64,000 nt of DNA from Geomonas oryzae (lineage in GTDB: Bacteria > Desulfobacterota > Desulfuromonadia > Geobacterales > Geobacteraceae): assembly GCF_004117875.1 (NCBI RefSeq), contig NZ_RAHW01000001.1, forward strand, positions 496,001 through 560,000, read 5' to 3'. The position numbers and the translations under genes were made by a program. Below the pieces are notes generated by a model that worked only from the letters and a program-made list of their open reading frames with translations, made no database searches and had not been told where the DNA came from. Below are positions 57,599-64,000 of the stretch, piece after piece (within the stretch, counting starts at the first letter, position 1; every line of letters starts with the position of its first letter).

Positions 57599-60123
57599 TA
57601 GCTAAATAAGACTTCCACCTTCTCCAGCCGCGCCTCCTTGAGGGCCTCGGCGGGGACATCCAGGATGGCGCAGGCGAACTCGACGGGCTTGCCGCGCCCG
57701 ACCACCATCTCCAGGACGTTTCCTTCCGCCTTCAGCTCGGCCAGCTCATGACGCAGGTCGAACTCGATCGCCTTCCCCTTCTTCTCGCGCCTGAGCGGTA
57801 CGGACTCAAGGGCAAGAAACGCTGCCGCCTTCTCCGGGAGCGAAACGGCCAGCTCGTCTGGGAGGGTAACGCGGTAGCGCACCTTGTCCATGATGACGGA
57901 GAGCGCGGGAGCCCGCAGCGGTATCTCGCTCGACTCCAGCACCCGGACCCCTTCGGGAAGGGTCGCGTTCAGCGCTTCCTTCAGCTCATCCGCCGTGTAG
58001 CCTGCGTTCACCTCGAAATCCATGTATTCCGCGTAGGACTCGATGCCGACGGAAAGCGCGGTGGCGAAGGAGAACTTCGGGTGCGGATGGAATCCCTGGG
58101 AGTAGCGGATCGGGATGCCGGAGCGGCCGACCGCCCTGGTGAAGAGGGTCAGCATCTCGAGGTGGCTCAGGAAACGCATGCGCCCCACCTTCTCGAAGCG
58201 AATGCGGATCCTGGTCCCATCCTCGGTCTGCTCCTGCTGCGCGGTCTCGCAGGCGAAGGTGCCGAAGGGGACGGGATCGTTCAGTCTCAGCTTCACTTCC
58301 TTGAAGTCGCAGACGCCGCACCCGGTGCAGCGGTCGAAACGGCAGTCGGGCGTCGCCGCCCCGACAAGGGCCGCTTCGCGCTCCTTCAGGAGGAATTCCT
58401 TGGTCACGCCGCAGTCGATGTGGTCCCAGGGAAGCACCTCGTCGGCTTCGCGCCTTCTCAGATAAAAGGAGGCGTCGATCCCGGAATTCTCGAAGGCCTG
58501 CGCCCACTTGCTGCGATCGAAGTGCTCCCACCAGCCGTCGAAACGGCACCCGAGCCGGTGCGCCTCGACGAGAAGGCGCGACAGGCGCCGGTCCCCGCGG
58601 GCGAAGACACCTTCCATGCCGGAGAGGGAGGCATCCTGCCACTTCATGATCAGCTTCTTTTTCTTGAGGGCGTCGCGCAGGTGGCGCTGCTTCTCGACGA
58701 TCTCGGCCTCGGTGATCTGCGGCTCCCACTGGAACGGCGTGTGCGGCTTGGGTACGAAGCTCGACACCGACACGTTCACGTCGCCGCCGTTGCCGGCGAG
58801 TTTCCCCTGCCGCTTCACCTCGCGGGAAAGTTCCACGATGCCGTCCACGTCCTCCATGGTCTCGGTCGGAAGGCCGATCATGAAGTAGAGCTTGATCAGG
58901 CGCCAGCCGTTGCCGTACACCGAGCGCGCGTTATCGAGCAGCGCCTCTTCGGTGATCCCCTTGTTGATGACACTGCGCAGACGCTCGCTCCCTGCCTCGG
59001 GGGCGAGGGTGAAGCCGGTCTTGCGCACGCGGCGGATCTCTTCGGCCATCTCGTCGCTCAGGCTCCCGACGCGCATCGACGGCAGGGAAACCGCCTTCTT
59101 GCGAGCGGAATAGCGGTCCATGAGCCCTTTCAAAAGCGGCGTGAGGCAGCCGTAGTCTCCGGTTGAGAGGGAGAGGAGGGAGATTTCGTCGTACCCCGTG
59201 TTCTCCAGCGCCTCCTCCATGATCTCGAAGACGCGCTCGGGGCTGCGCTCGCGCACGGGGCGGTAGATGTAGCCTGCCTGGCAGAAGCGGCACCCCCTGG
59301 TGCAGCCGCGGGATATCTCGACGCTCACCCGGTCGTGCACCGTTTTAAGGAACGGAACGATGGGAGAGGTCGGGTAGTAGGCGGTTTCCAGGTCGGCGAC
59401 GAAACGACGCCGCACGCTGCGGTAGTTCTCATGCACGGGGGTGATGCGCTCCACCCGGCCGTCCGGGAAGTAGCTCACCTCGAAGAAGGATGGGACGTAC
59501 ACACCTTCTATCCGCGCCAGCCGCTCGAGGAGCTCGCCTTTCGAGAGCCCTGCTTCCTTGGCGGCCCTGACGCACGCGGCCAGCTCGATCACGGCCTCCT
59601 CGCCGTCACCGATCAGGAAGGCGTCGAAGAAGTCGGCCAGAGGCTCGGGGTTATAGGCGCATGGACCGCCCCCGATGACAAGCGGATATCCTTCCGGTCG
59701 CTCGGCGGCCAAAAGCGGGATCCCGGAGAGGTCCATCATGTTCAGAATGTTGGTGTAGGAAAGCTCGTACTGCAGGGTGAAGCCGAGGATGTCGGCCATT
59801 GCCAGCGGGGTGCCGGCTTCCAGGGTAGCCAGAGGTTTTCCCCCGGCGCGCAGCGACGTTTCCAGGTCGGGCCACGGGGCATAGGCCCGCTCGGGCATGA
59901 TCCAGGCCTGCTCTTTCAGCACGCCGTAGAGCACCTGCAACCCGAGATGGCTCATCCCTATTTCATATACGTCCGGAAAGGCAAGGACGAAGCCGAGCGC
60001 CCCTTCCCGGTCGGCAACGGTTCCCATCTCGCCGCCCATGTAACGGGCCGGCTTTTCGACTGACAAAAGTATGTTATTGCTCAAAAATCCCCCAGATAGC
60101 TCGGTCAAGCCATGACCGGCCAT
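57598..60123 (-). CDS. B12-binding-type radical SAM protein fused to TIGR03936 domain
   Basis: Protein of 841 residues. The first 600 follow the TIGR03960 family: FPDVYEIGMSHLGLQVLYGV, VIGGGPCAYNPEPLADFFDA, then EISRGCTRGCRFCQAGYIYR with the CxxxCxxC [4Fe-4S] motif. A cysteine motif CRFDRCTGCGVCDF joins it to a C-terminal TIGR03936 (DUF2344) domain (IRFEKVGRMRFLSHLEMLTL, SQGFHPHPKFSFATALSVGI). In many bacteria these are two genes next to rng, as here one gene. The substrate is unknown; ribosome or tRNA modification has been suggested for the family. ATG 60123 has no ribosome site; TTG 60084 after TGGGGGATTT is an alternative start. Confidence 0.88.
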   Translation of the reverse strand: MAGHGLTELSGGFLSNNILLSVEKPARYMGGEMGTVADREGALGFVLAFPDVYEIGMSHLGLQVLYGVLKEQAWIMPERAYAPWPDLETSLRAGGKPLATLEAGTPLAMADILGFTLQYELSYTNILNMMDLSGIPLLAAERPEGYPLVIGGGPCAYNPEPLADFFDAFLIGDGEEAVIELAACVRAAKEAGLSKGELLERLARIEGVYVPSFFEVSYFPDGRVERITPVHENYRSVRRRFVADLETAYYPTSPIVPFLKTVHDRVSVEISRGCTRGCRFCQAGYIYRPVRERSPERVFEIMEEALENTGYDEISLLSLSTGDYGCLTPLLKGLMDRYSARKKAVSLPSMRVGSLSDEMAEEIRRVRKTGFTLAPEAGSERLRSVINKGITEEALLDNARSVYGNGWRLIKLYFMIGLPTETMEDVDGIVELSREVKRQGKLAGNGGDVNVSVSSFVPKPHTPFQWEPQITEAEIVEKQRHLRDALKKKKLIMKWQDASLSGMEGVFARGDRRLSRLLVEAHRLGCRFDGWWEHFDRSKWAQAFENSGIDASFYLRRREADEVLPWDHIDCGVTKEFLLKEREAALVGAATPDCRFDRCTGCGVCDFKEVKLRLNDPVPFGTFACETAQQEQTEDGTRIRIRFEKVGRMRFLSHLEMLTLFTRAVGRSGIPIRYSQGFHPHPKFSFATALSVGIESYAEYMDFEVNAGYTADELKEALNATLPEGVRVLESSEIPLRAPALSVIMDKVRYRVTLPDELAVSLPEKAAAFLALESVPLRREKKGKAIEFDLRHELAELKAEGNVLEMVVGRGKPVEFACAILDVPAEALKEARLEKVEVLFS

Positions 60124-60304
60124 AATAACAAACTATCCTGATACCTGGCAAGGCAAATACCCGCCGCGGGACGGTCTGCAGGGGAAGTGTATACCTCATT
60201 TGAGGTATCGATTGGAGCATATGGGGCGAGGTTTTCATGAAACGGCACCCCTTCCATGACCGCCCCACCAGGTTTATTAAGTGTTTACGGTTATAATGAG
60301 ACGC

Positions 60305-60320
60305 TGGCACGCTACCTGCT
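60305..60320 (+). promoter_or_regulatory. Sigma-54 promoter of the Lys/Ala-rich protein gene
   Basis: TGGCACGCTACCTGCT has GG and GC exactly 10 bases apart as in the consensus TGGCACG-N4-TTGCW, with one mismatch. Transcription would begin near 60331, 32 bases before the ATG. Confidence 0.65.
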
Positions 60321-60362
60321 AATATCCGCAATACCAACCCATTTCAGTAAAGGAGATTTACC

Positions 60363-60605
60363 ATGAAAAAGATCGTTTCTTCCGTAGTTGCTGCTCTCGT
60401 TGCTGTTGCTTTCGCTGGTGTTGTTTTCGCTGCTGACGCTGCTCCGGCAGCTGCTCCGGCTGCTCCGGAAGCAAAAAAAGAAGAAAAAGCTCCGGCTAAG
60501 AAAGCTGCTCCGAAGAAGAAGAAAGCTGCTAAGAAAGCTGCTAAGAAAGCCGAGAAGAAAGACGAGAAAGCTCCGGCTGCTGAAGCTGCTCCGGCTGCAA
60601 AGTAA
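60363..60605 (+). CDS. Small secreted lysine/alanine/proline-rich protein
   Basis: Protein of 80 residues with a signal peptide (MKKIVSSVVAALVAVAFAGV, cut after VFAA) and a mature part made almost only of Ala, Lys, Pro and Glu: PAAAPAAPEAKKEEKAPAKK, AAPKKKKAAKKAAKKAEKK. This resembles histone H1-like tails, but the signal peptide points to the periplasm or outside. Strong ribosome site (AAAGGAGATTTACC), own terminator and a sigma-54-type promoter suggest it is real and may be made at high level. Binding to DNA, cell wall or anionic surface polymers is possible; nothing is proven. Confidence 0.75.
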   Translation: MKKIVSSVVAALVAVAFAGVVFAADAAPAAAPAAPEAKKEEKAPAKKAAPKKKKAAKKAAKKAEKKDEKAPAAEAAPAAK

Positions 60606-60628
60606 TTTCCCCTTAACGGGTAATTGCG

Positions 60629-60662
60629 AAAGGCCGCATCTCACGATGCGGCCTTTTTTTAT
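60629..60662 (+). terminator. Terminator of the Lys/Ala-rich protein gene
   Basis: AAAGGCCGCATC, loop TCAC, GATGCGGCCTTTTTTT 24 bases after the stop. Confidence 0.9.
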
Positions 60663-60679
60663 TCCAGAAAACAGACACA

Positions 60680-60716
60680 AAAAAAGATCCAGGGCAACTG
60701 CCTTGGATCTTTTTTA
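60680..60716 (-). terminator. Terminator of the TIGR04073 pair
   Basis: AAAAAGATCCAGGGCA, loop, TGCCTTGGATCTTTTTT; T run on both strands. Confidence 0.8.
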
Positions 60717-60734
60717 CCTTTATGTCTTTGCAGC

Positions 60735-61109
60735 CTACTCTTTCTGCCAGGCGTAGCCGGGGTCCAGGTAGGGATCGTAGAAGCCCGGGTAGGCAAGGAA
60801 GAAGGTGGCAGCCTCCCCTACCCCCGCCACGGTGCGCACCAGCGTCATGCCGACCCCCTTCAAGGGCCCCACGGTCACGCACTTGGCGGCTCCGTCGTCC
60901 CGGCAGGTCAGATAGATCTGCTTGGGAAACTCGAACCAACCGGTCGCGACGTTGGCGACACCGCGCACCAGCTTGTTGGCCATGCCGTCCACGACCTCCT
61001 GCGGTGAAGCGGACTCGAGGTCACGCCCTTCAGCATGCGCCTTCCCTCCCGTTGCCAAGGCAAAGGCAAGCGCCAGCATGGCGACAAAGACAAACCGCTT
61101 GGACATCAT
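60735..61109 (-). CDS. TIGR04073 family exosortase-associated protein, copy 1
   Basis: Secreted protein of 124 residues (signal MMSKRFVFVAMLALAFALAT). NKLVRGVANVATGWFEFPKQ, VGPLKGVGMTLVRTVAGVGE and PGFYDPYLDPGYAWQ are the TIGR04073 pattern, seen in species with exosortase systems. A cysteine pair (LTCRDDGAAKC) is absent from copy 2. Its start follows the stop of copy 2 without a gap. Confidence 0.85.
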   Translation of the reverse strand: MMSKRFVFVAMLALAFALATGGKAHAEGRDLESASPQEVVDGMANKLVRGVANVATGWFEFPKQIYLTCRDDGAAKCVTVGPLKGVGMTLVRTVAGVGEAATFFLAYPGFYDPYLDPGYAWQKE

Positions 61110-61520
61110 CTATTCTCCCTTGGCCTCGACCGGCTGGGCCTCGCTCTGCCCCCTCGGTTCAACCCGTTTTTCCTCCCACCCCTCCCAGACGAACTCCGGG
61201 TTGATCATGGGATCGTAATAACCCGGCTGAGGCACCGCAAAGAAGACGGTTTCCGTCAGACCGGTCAGCAGTCGGTAGAATGCCATCCCCACGCCCTTAA
61301 GAGGCCCCACCGCGTATCCGATGGCCCCGCGGTCGCGCACCGTCAGGTAGGACTGCTTGGGAATTTCCACGATGGAGGTGGCGGTGTTCGTCACGCCGCG
61401 CACCAACTTGAAAGCCATCTTCTCGGCGATCGCCTCCGGCTGCTGTCCCTCCAGGGCGAAAGACGAGGTGGCAAAAACCATGAGCAGCAACATGGAAAAC
61501 AAAGTCGCCTTAGTGCGCAT
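61110..61520 (-). CDS. TIGR04073 family exosortase-associated protein, copy 2
   Basis: Secreted protein of 136 residues from ATG 61520 (ribosome site AAAAGGAGTCAAA); earlier in-frame starts would mask the signal MRTKATLFSMLLLMVFATSS. FKLVRGVTNTATSIVEIPKQ, VGPLKGVGMAFYRLLTGLTE and PGYYDPMINPEFVWEGWEEK align with copy 1. A charged tail (VEPRGQSEAQPVEAKGE) is extra. Paralogues in tandem, one transcript. Confidence 0.85.
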   Translation of the reverse strand: MRTKATLFSMLLLMVFATSSFALEGQQPEAIAEKMAFKLVRGVTNTATSIVEIPKQSYLTVRDRGAIGYAVGPLKGVGMAFYRLLTGLTETVFFAVPQPGYYDPMINPEFVWEGWEEKRVEPRGQSEAQPVEAKGE

Positions 61521-61624
61521 TTTGACTCCTTTTGAGCTACATGTCGGTAAATGCTCTGTTCTTTTAGCATAGATGTCTTTCATTGGCAAGACGACACTGT
61601 TTGTGCCTTTCTTTCAGGGCCAAA

Positions 61625-61662
61625 AGAAAAGGGCGCGGTCCTCTCGAACCGCGCCCTCGTCA
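61625..61662 (-). terminator. Terminator of the peroxiredoxin gene
   Basis: On the minus strand GAGGGCGCGGT, loop, ACCGCGCCC followed by TTTTCTTTTG, 22 bases beyond the stop. Confidence 0.85.
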
Positions 61663-61683
61663 GTTTGTTACTTGTTATCCGAG

Positions 61684-62289
61684 TTACTTGTTACCGTGCT
61701 TTTTGGCGAGATACTCGGCAACGCCGGCGGTGGAAGCCTTCATAGAGTCCTCGCCTTCCTGCCAGTTGGCCGGGCAGACTTCGCCGCCGTGGGTCTCGAC
61801 GAACTGGAGCGCATCCAGCATCCTGAGGGCCTCGCCGACGCTGCGGCCAAGCGGCAGGTCGTTGATGACGGTGTGGCGAACAACACCCTTGGTGTCGATC
61901 AGGAAGAGCCCGCGCAGTGCCACCGACTCGTTGAGCAGGATCCCGTAGGCCTTGGCGATGGACTTGTCGAGGTCCTCGACCAGCGGGTACTGGACGTTGC
62001 CTATACCGCCGTTCTCGACCGAGGTGTTCTTCCAGGCCAGGTGCGTGAACCTTGAGTCGACGGAAACACCGATCACCTCGCAGTTCTTCTCCTTGAACTC
62101 TGCAACCCTCTTGTTGAACGCGAGGATCTCGGAAGGGCAGACGAAGGTGAAGTCGAGCGGGTAGAAAAAGAGCACGACGTATTTGCCGCGGTATTTGGAC
62201 AGAGTGAGCTCTGCGAAGGAGTTGTCTGGCATTACCGCCTGCGCCGTGAAATCGGGTGCTTCCTTAGTAACCAAGGTAGTAAGACTCAT
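61684..62289 (-). CDS. Typical 2-Cys peroxiredoxin
   Basis: Reduces hydrogen peroxide and organic peroxides; cytoplasmic, 201 residues. Peroxidatic cysteine in FYPLDFTFVCPSEILAFN, resolving cysteine in GGEVCPANWQEGE, and C-terminal helix ending EYLAKKHGNK. This is the AhpC/Prx1 type. Ribosome site AAAGGAGAACAGCACTT. Confidence 0.93.
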   Translation of the reverse strand: MSLTTLVTKEAPDFTAQAVMPDNSFAELTLSKYRGKYVVLFFYPLDFTFVCPSEILAFNKRVAEFKEKNCEVIGVSVDSRFTHLAWKNTSVENGGIGNVQYPLVEDLDKSIAKAYGILLNESVALRGLFLIDTKGVVRHTVINDLPLGRSVGEALRMLDALQFVETHGGEVCPANWQEGEDSMKASTAGVAEYLAKKHGNK

Positions 62290-62437
62290 AAGTGCTGTTC
62301 TCCTTTCAGCTGATTGGGATTTCTAATGGAGGCAACTGTACCAGCCCCCTAATCCTCTGTCAATCAAAAAAGATAAAAAGCGTCCTATTTGTCCCTTTAC
62401 CCTGTCGCGCCGTCCGAGTCCCTCCTACCCTGCACGC

Positions 62438-63190
62438 CTACCGCTCGATGATTTCGCCGCGAATGCTGATGGTTACCTCACGGAAGGGGATCTCCATCCC
62501 GGAGGCGGCCAGGGCCTGACGCGCCGCCATCACGATGCCGCCGCAGCAGGGGACCTCCATCCTGAGCACCGTGATACCCGTGATGCCGGAGACCCGGAAC
62601 AGCTCGGTGAGCTTTTGCAGGTAGGCGTTGTTGTCGTCTAGCTTCGGGCAGCCGACCACCACCGCCTTTCCGGCGAGGAAGTCCTGGTGGTAGTTCGCGT
62701 AGGCGAAGGGGACGCAGTCAGCCGTGATGAGGAGTTCCGCACCCTTGAAGTACGGCGCCGTCACCGGCACCAGGTGCAACTGCACCGGCCACTGTGCCAG
62801 CTGGCTCTGCACCGCGCCCGCGGGCTGAGCCGGCGCTGCCGGGGCCGGGGCGAAGCTCTGAACGCGCGAACCGGGGCAACCGCCGCCGTGACCGTGACCG
62901 TGACCGTGACCGTGACCGTGGGCATGGGCGTGACCGTGGGCGGGTGCCCCCTGGGCCTGCAGGTGTTTCTCGACGGCAACCTCGTCGAATTCGTCCGCGT
63001 CACGCTCGATGATGGTGATGGCATCCTGCGGGCATTCACCCAGGCACGCGCCCAGTCCGTCGCACAGGTTGTCCGCGGCGATCTGTGCTTTGCCGTTGAC
63101 TATTTTGATCGCCCCCTCGGCACAGGACGGAACACAGAGCCCGCAGCCGTCACATTTTTCCTGGTCGATATTTACGATTTTCCTGATCAT
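62438..63190 (-). CDS. Ferredoxin-type protein with polyhistidine insert
   Basis: Iron-sulfur protein of 250 residues, cytoplasmic. Two [4Fe-4S] motifs open it (CDGCGLCVPSCAEGA and CDGLGACLGECPQDA; the second has the second ligand replaced: CxxLGAC). Then HGHAHAHGHGHGHGHGHGGG, a possible metal-binding insert coded by a 6-base tandem repeat, leads to a C-terminal domain (LITADCVPFAYANYHQDFLA, VVGCPKLDDNNAYLQKLTEL, MEVPCCGGIVMAARQAL). Similar proteins occur near hydrogenases and CoA/CO enzymes; the function is unknown. Ribosome site AAGGGGGTAGGG. Confidence 0.8.
   Translation of the reverse strand: MIRKIVNIDQEKCDGCGLCVPSCAEGAIKIVNGKAQIAADNLCDGLGACLGECPQDAITIIERDADEFDEVAVEKHLQAQGAPAHGHAHAHGHGHGHGHGHGGGCPGSRVQSFAPAPAAPAQPAGAVQSQLAQWPVQLHLVPVTAPYFKGAELLITADCVPFAYANYHQDFLAGKAVVVGCPKLDDNNAYLQKLTELFRVSGITGITVLRMEVPCCGGIVMAARQALAASGMEIPFREVTISIRGEIIER
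62886..62921. repeat. 6-bp tandem repeat inside the ferredoxin gene
   Basis: CCGTGA repeated almost six times on the plus strand; on the coding strand it gives alternating Gly-His codons. A multiple of three, so copy changes stay in frame. Confidence 0.85.
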
Positions 63191-63208
63191 CCCTACCCCC
63201 TTAAAACC

Positions 63209-63330
63209 GGTTCTATGTTCTACGTTCTATGTTCTAAGTTAAAAAACTGAAAACTCACAACGCCTCTGTTACCTGCCGCCACTTTCTTACCTTCCGGTTC
63301 TCACGTAGAACGTAGAACCCAGAACGTCCG
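63209..63330. repeat. 7-bp-period inverted repeat downstream of YgbA-like gene
   Basis: GGTTCTATGTTCTACGTTCT (63209 on) and ACGTAGAACGTAGAACCCAG (63303 on), about 65 bases apart. Confidence 0.8.
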
Positions 63331-63633
63331 TTAAAAAAAGTAGTGCCAGAGAAGGTCAAGCCTGCCGCGCAGCAGGAGGTGCTTGCCGGAATAGGCCATC
63401 ACCTCGCGGATCTTCGCACGCTGGAGCTTGCCGTAGCAGTGGACGTGGCAATGTTTGCAGGTCGGCTTCGGATCGAGCGGGCACTTCTCCCGCTTCATCT
63501 TCGCGTAATCAAGAAGCCCCCTGCATTCCTCACAGAGCACGCCCTTCGCGCTTTTGTGCTTGCTGCGGCAGTAGAAGCCGATGAAGGTCTCCAGGACCCT
63601 GATGTCCTTTTCCTGTTTTTCTTTCTTTTCCAT
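63331..63633 (-). CDS. ygbA: Nitrous oxide-stimulated promoter family protein (YgbA-like)
   Basis: Small cytoplasmic protein with five or more cysteines: LETFIGFYCRSKHKSAKGVL, CEECRGLLDYAKMKREKCPL, DPKPTCKHCHVHCYGKLQRA. Start is ATG 63633 or ATG 63645; neither has a good ribosome site. 100 residues from 63633. In E. coli ygbA responds to nitric oxide; a nitrogen-oxide link fits the nap genes in the same window, but the regulator is not visible here. Confidence 0.8.
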   Translation of the reverse strand: MEKKEKQEKDIRVLETFIGFYCRSKHKSAKGVLCEECRGLLDYAKMKREKCPLDPKPTCKHCHVHCYGKLQRAKIREVMAYSGKHLLLRGRLDLLWHYFF

Positions 63634-63738
63634 GCTGGCAACCATAGCAGAAGAAATCCCACATCTTCATGACTTAAGTCAATAAAATCAAGTACGCATC
63701 CTTTGCCTTTGCACGTAAACTGTGCTATTTTCCCGCGA

Positions 63739-64000
63739 ATGAACACTAACATGGAAAAAGTCATCATCCCGAGGGCGGAGCACTCTATCTCGCGCTCGCT
63801 GCTTAGCCCGAACGGCGTGAAGGTACTGTACAAACTCAGGGAACACGGTTTCATCGCCTACCTTGTGGGAGGCGGAGTGCGCGACCTGCTCCTTGGGCGC
63901 GAACCCAAAGACTTCGACGTCGTCACCGATGCCACTCCCAACCAGCTCAAGAAGCTGTTCCGCAACTGCCGCCTGATCGGCCGCCGCTTCCGCCTGGCCC
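63739..64000 (+). CDS. pcnB: Poly(A) polymerase PcnB, N-terminal part (runs off the window)
   Basis: Truncated at the right edge after 87 codons. [20 protein letters not shown] and [20 protein letters not shown] are the nucleotidyltransferase signature (GGxVRD, DxD). The N-terminus and [14 protein letters not shown] favour poly(A) polymerase over CCA-adding enzyme. Start is ATG 63739 or ATG 63751. Confidence 0.88.
   Translation, partial: MNTNMEKVIIPRAEHSISRSLLSPNGVKVLYKLREHGFIAYLVGGGVRDLLLGREPKDFDVVTDATPNQLKKLFRNCRLIGRRFRLA

Overview
The window looks like a chromosome segment of a Geobacteraceae-type deltaproteobacterium (Desulfuromonadia; Geobacter, Geomonas or Citrifermentans-like). This is inferred from a complete 14-gene nuo operon whose NuoF carries extra ferredoxin clusters, an Fo-only atp cluster (atpZ-atpI-atpB-atpE) without F1 genes, a Nap nitrate reductase fed by NapGH without NapC, TIGR04073 exosortase-associated proteins, and many GC-rich genes with strong AGGAG ribosome sites. 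Genus and species cannot be fixed from sequence reading alone.

Left part (1-26.9 kb) is accessory. It holds a twin-rhodanese protein, a LytTR regulator, a beta/gamma-crystallin-like protein and a porin. Two candidate cell-wall hydrolase/periplasmic partner pairs follow at 4.8-6.0 kb and 25.6-26.9 kb. There is an orphan HigA antitoxin, a tandem pair of unrecognised small proteins (8.35-8.96 kb), a histidine-phosphatase lipoprotein with broken second-copy pieces, an MscS channel, and a RAYT element with 29-bp inverted repeats whose transposase has an in-frame stop. An AT-richer island (about 14.6-20.2 kb) carries a two-NTPase KGGVGR protein with a small partner, a membrane-anchored Mrr-like nuclease with a frameshifted extra zinc ribbon, and an array of about 17 degenerate 20-bp units. 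A 1,042-residue protein joining an RNA-polymerase-alpha-CTD-like and a sigma-region-4-like segment follows, then two convergent DUF4160/DUF2442 modules.

Central part (27.2-42.5 kb, minus strand) is the respiratory complex I operon nuoA to nuoN, with a good promoter just upstream of nuoA. Divergent from it is hemL. Next come a GspE-N-domain protein and the nitrate reductase cluster napD-A-G-H-B-F-like, faced by a ModE-like regulator plus TauE/SafE transporter pair, so molybdenum sensing sits beside a molybdenum enzyme.

Right part (51.8-64 kb) holds the Fo genes of ATP synthase behind a clear promoter, a PHP phosphatase, the radical SAM (TIGR03960/TIGR03936) - rng - purT run, a sigma-54-type promoter in front of a small secreted lysine/alanine-rich protein, a TIGR04073 pair, a 2-Cys peroxiredoxin, a ferredoxin with a polyhistidine insert, a YgbA-like protein and the start of pcnB.

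Repeats tie the regions together. Five intergenic spacers carry 7-bp-period inverted repeats of the type GTTCTAC/GTAGAAC or GTTCAAC/GTTGAAC, two carry the same C-run/G-run palindrome, and three loci share nearly the same terminator hairpin. No tRNA, rRNA or CRISPR array was seen.
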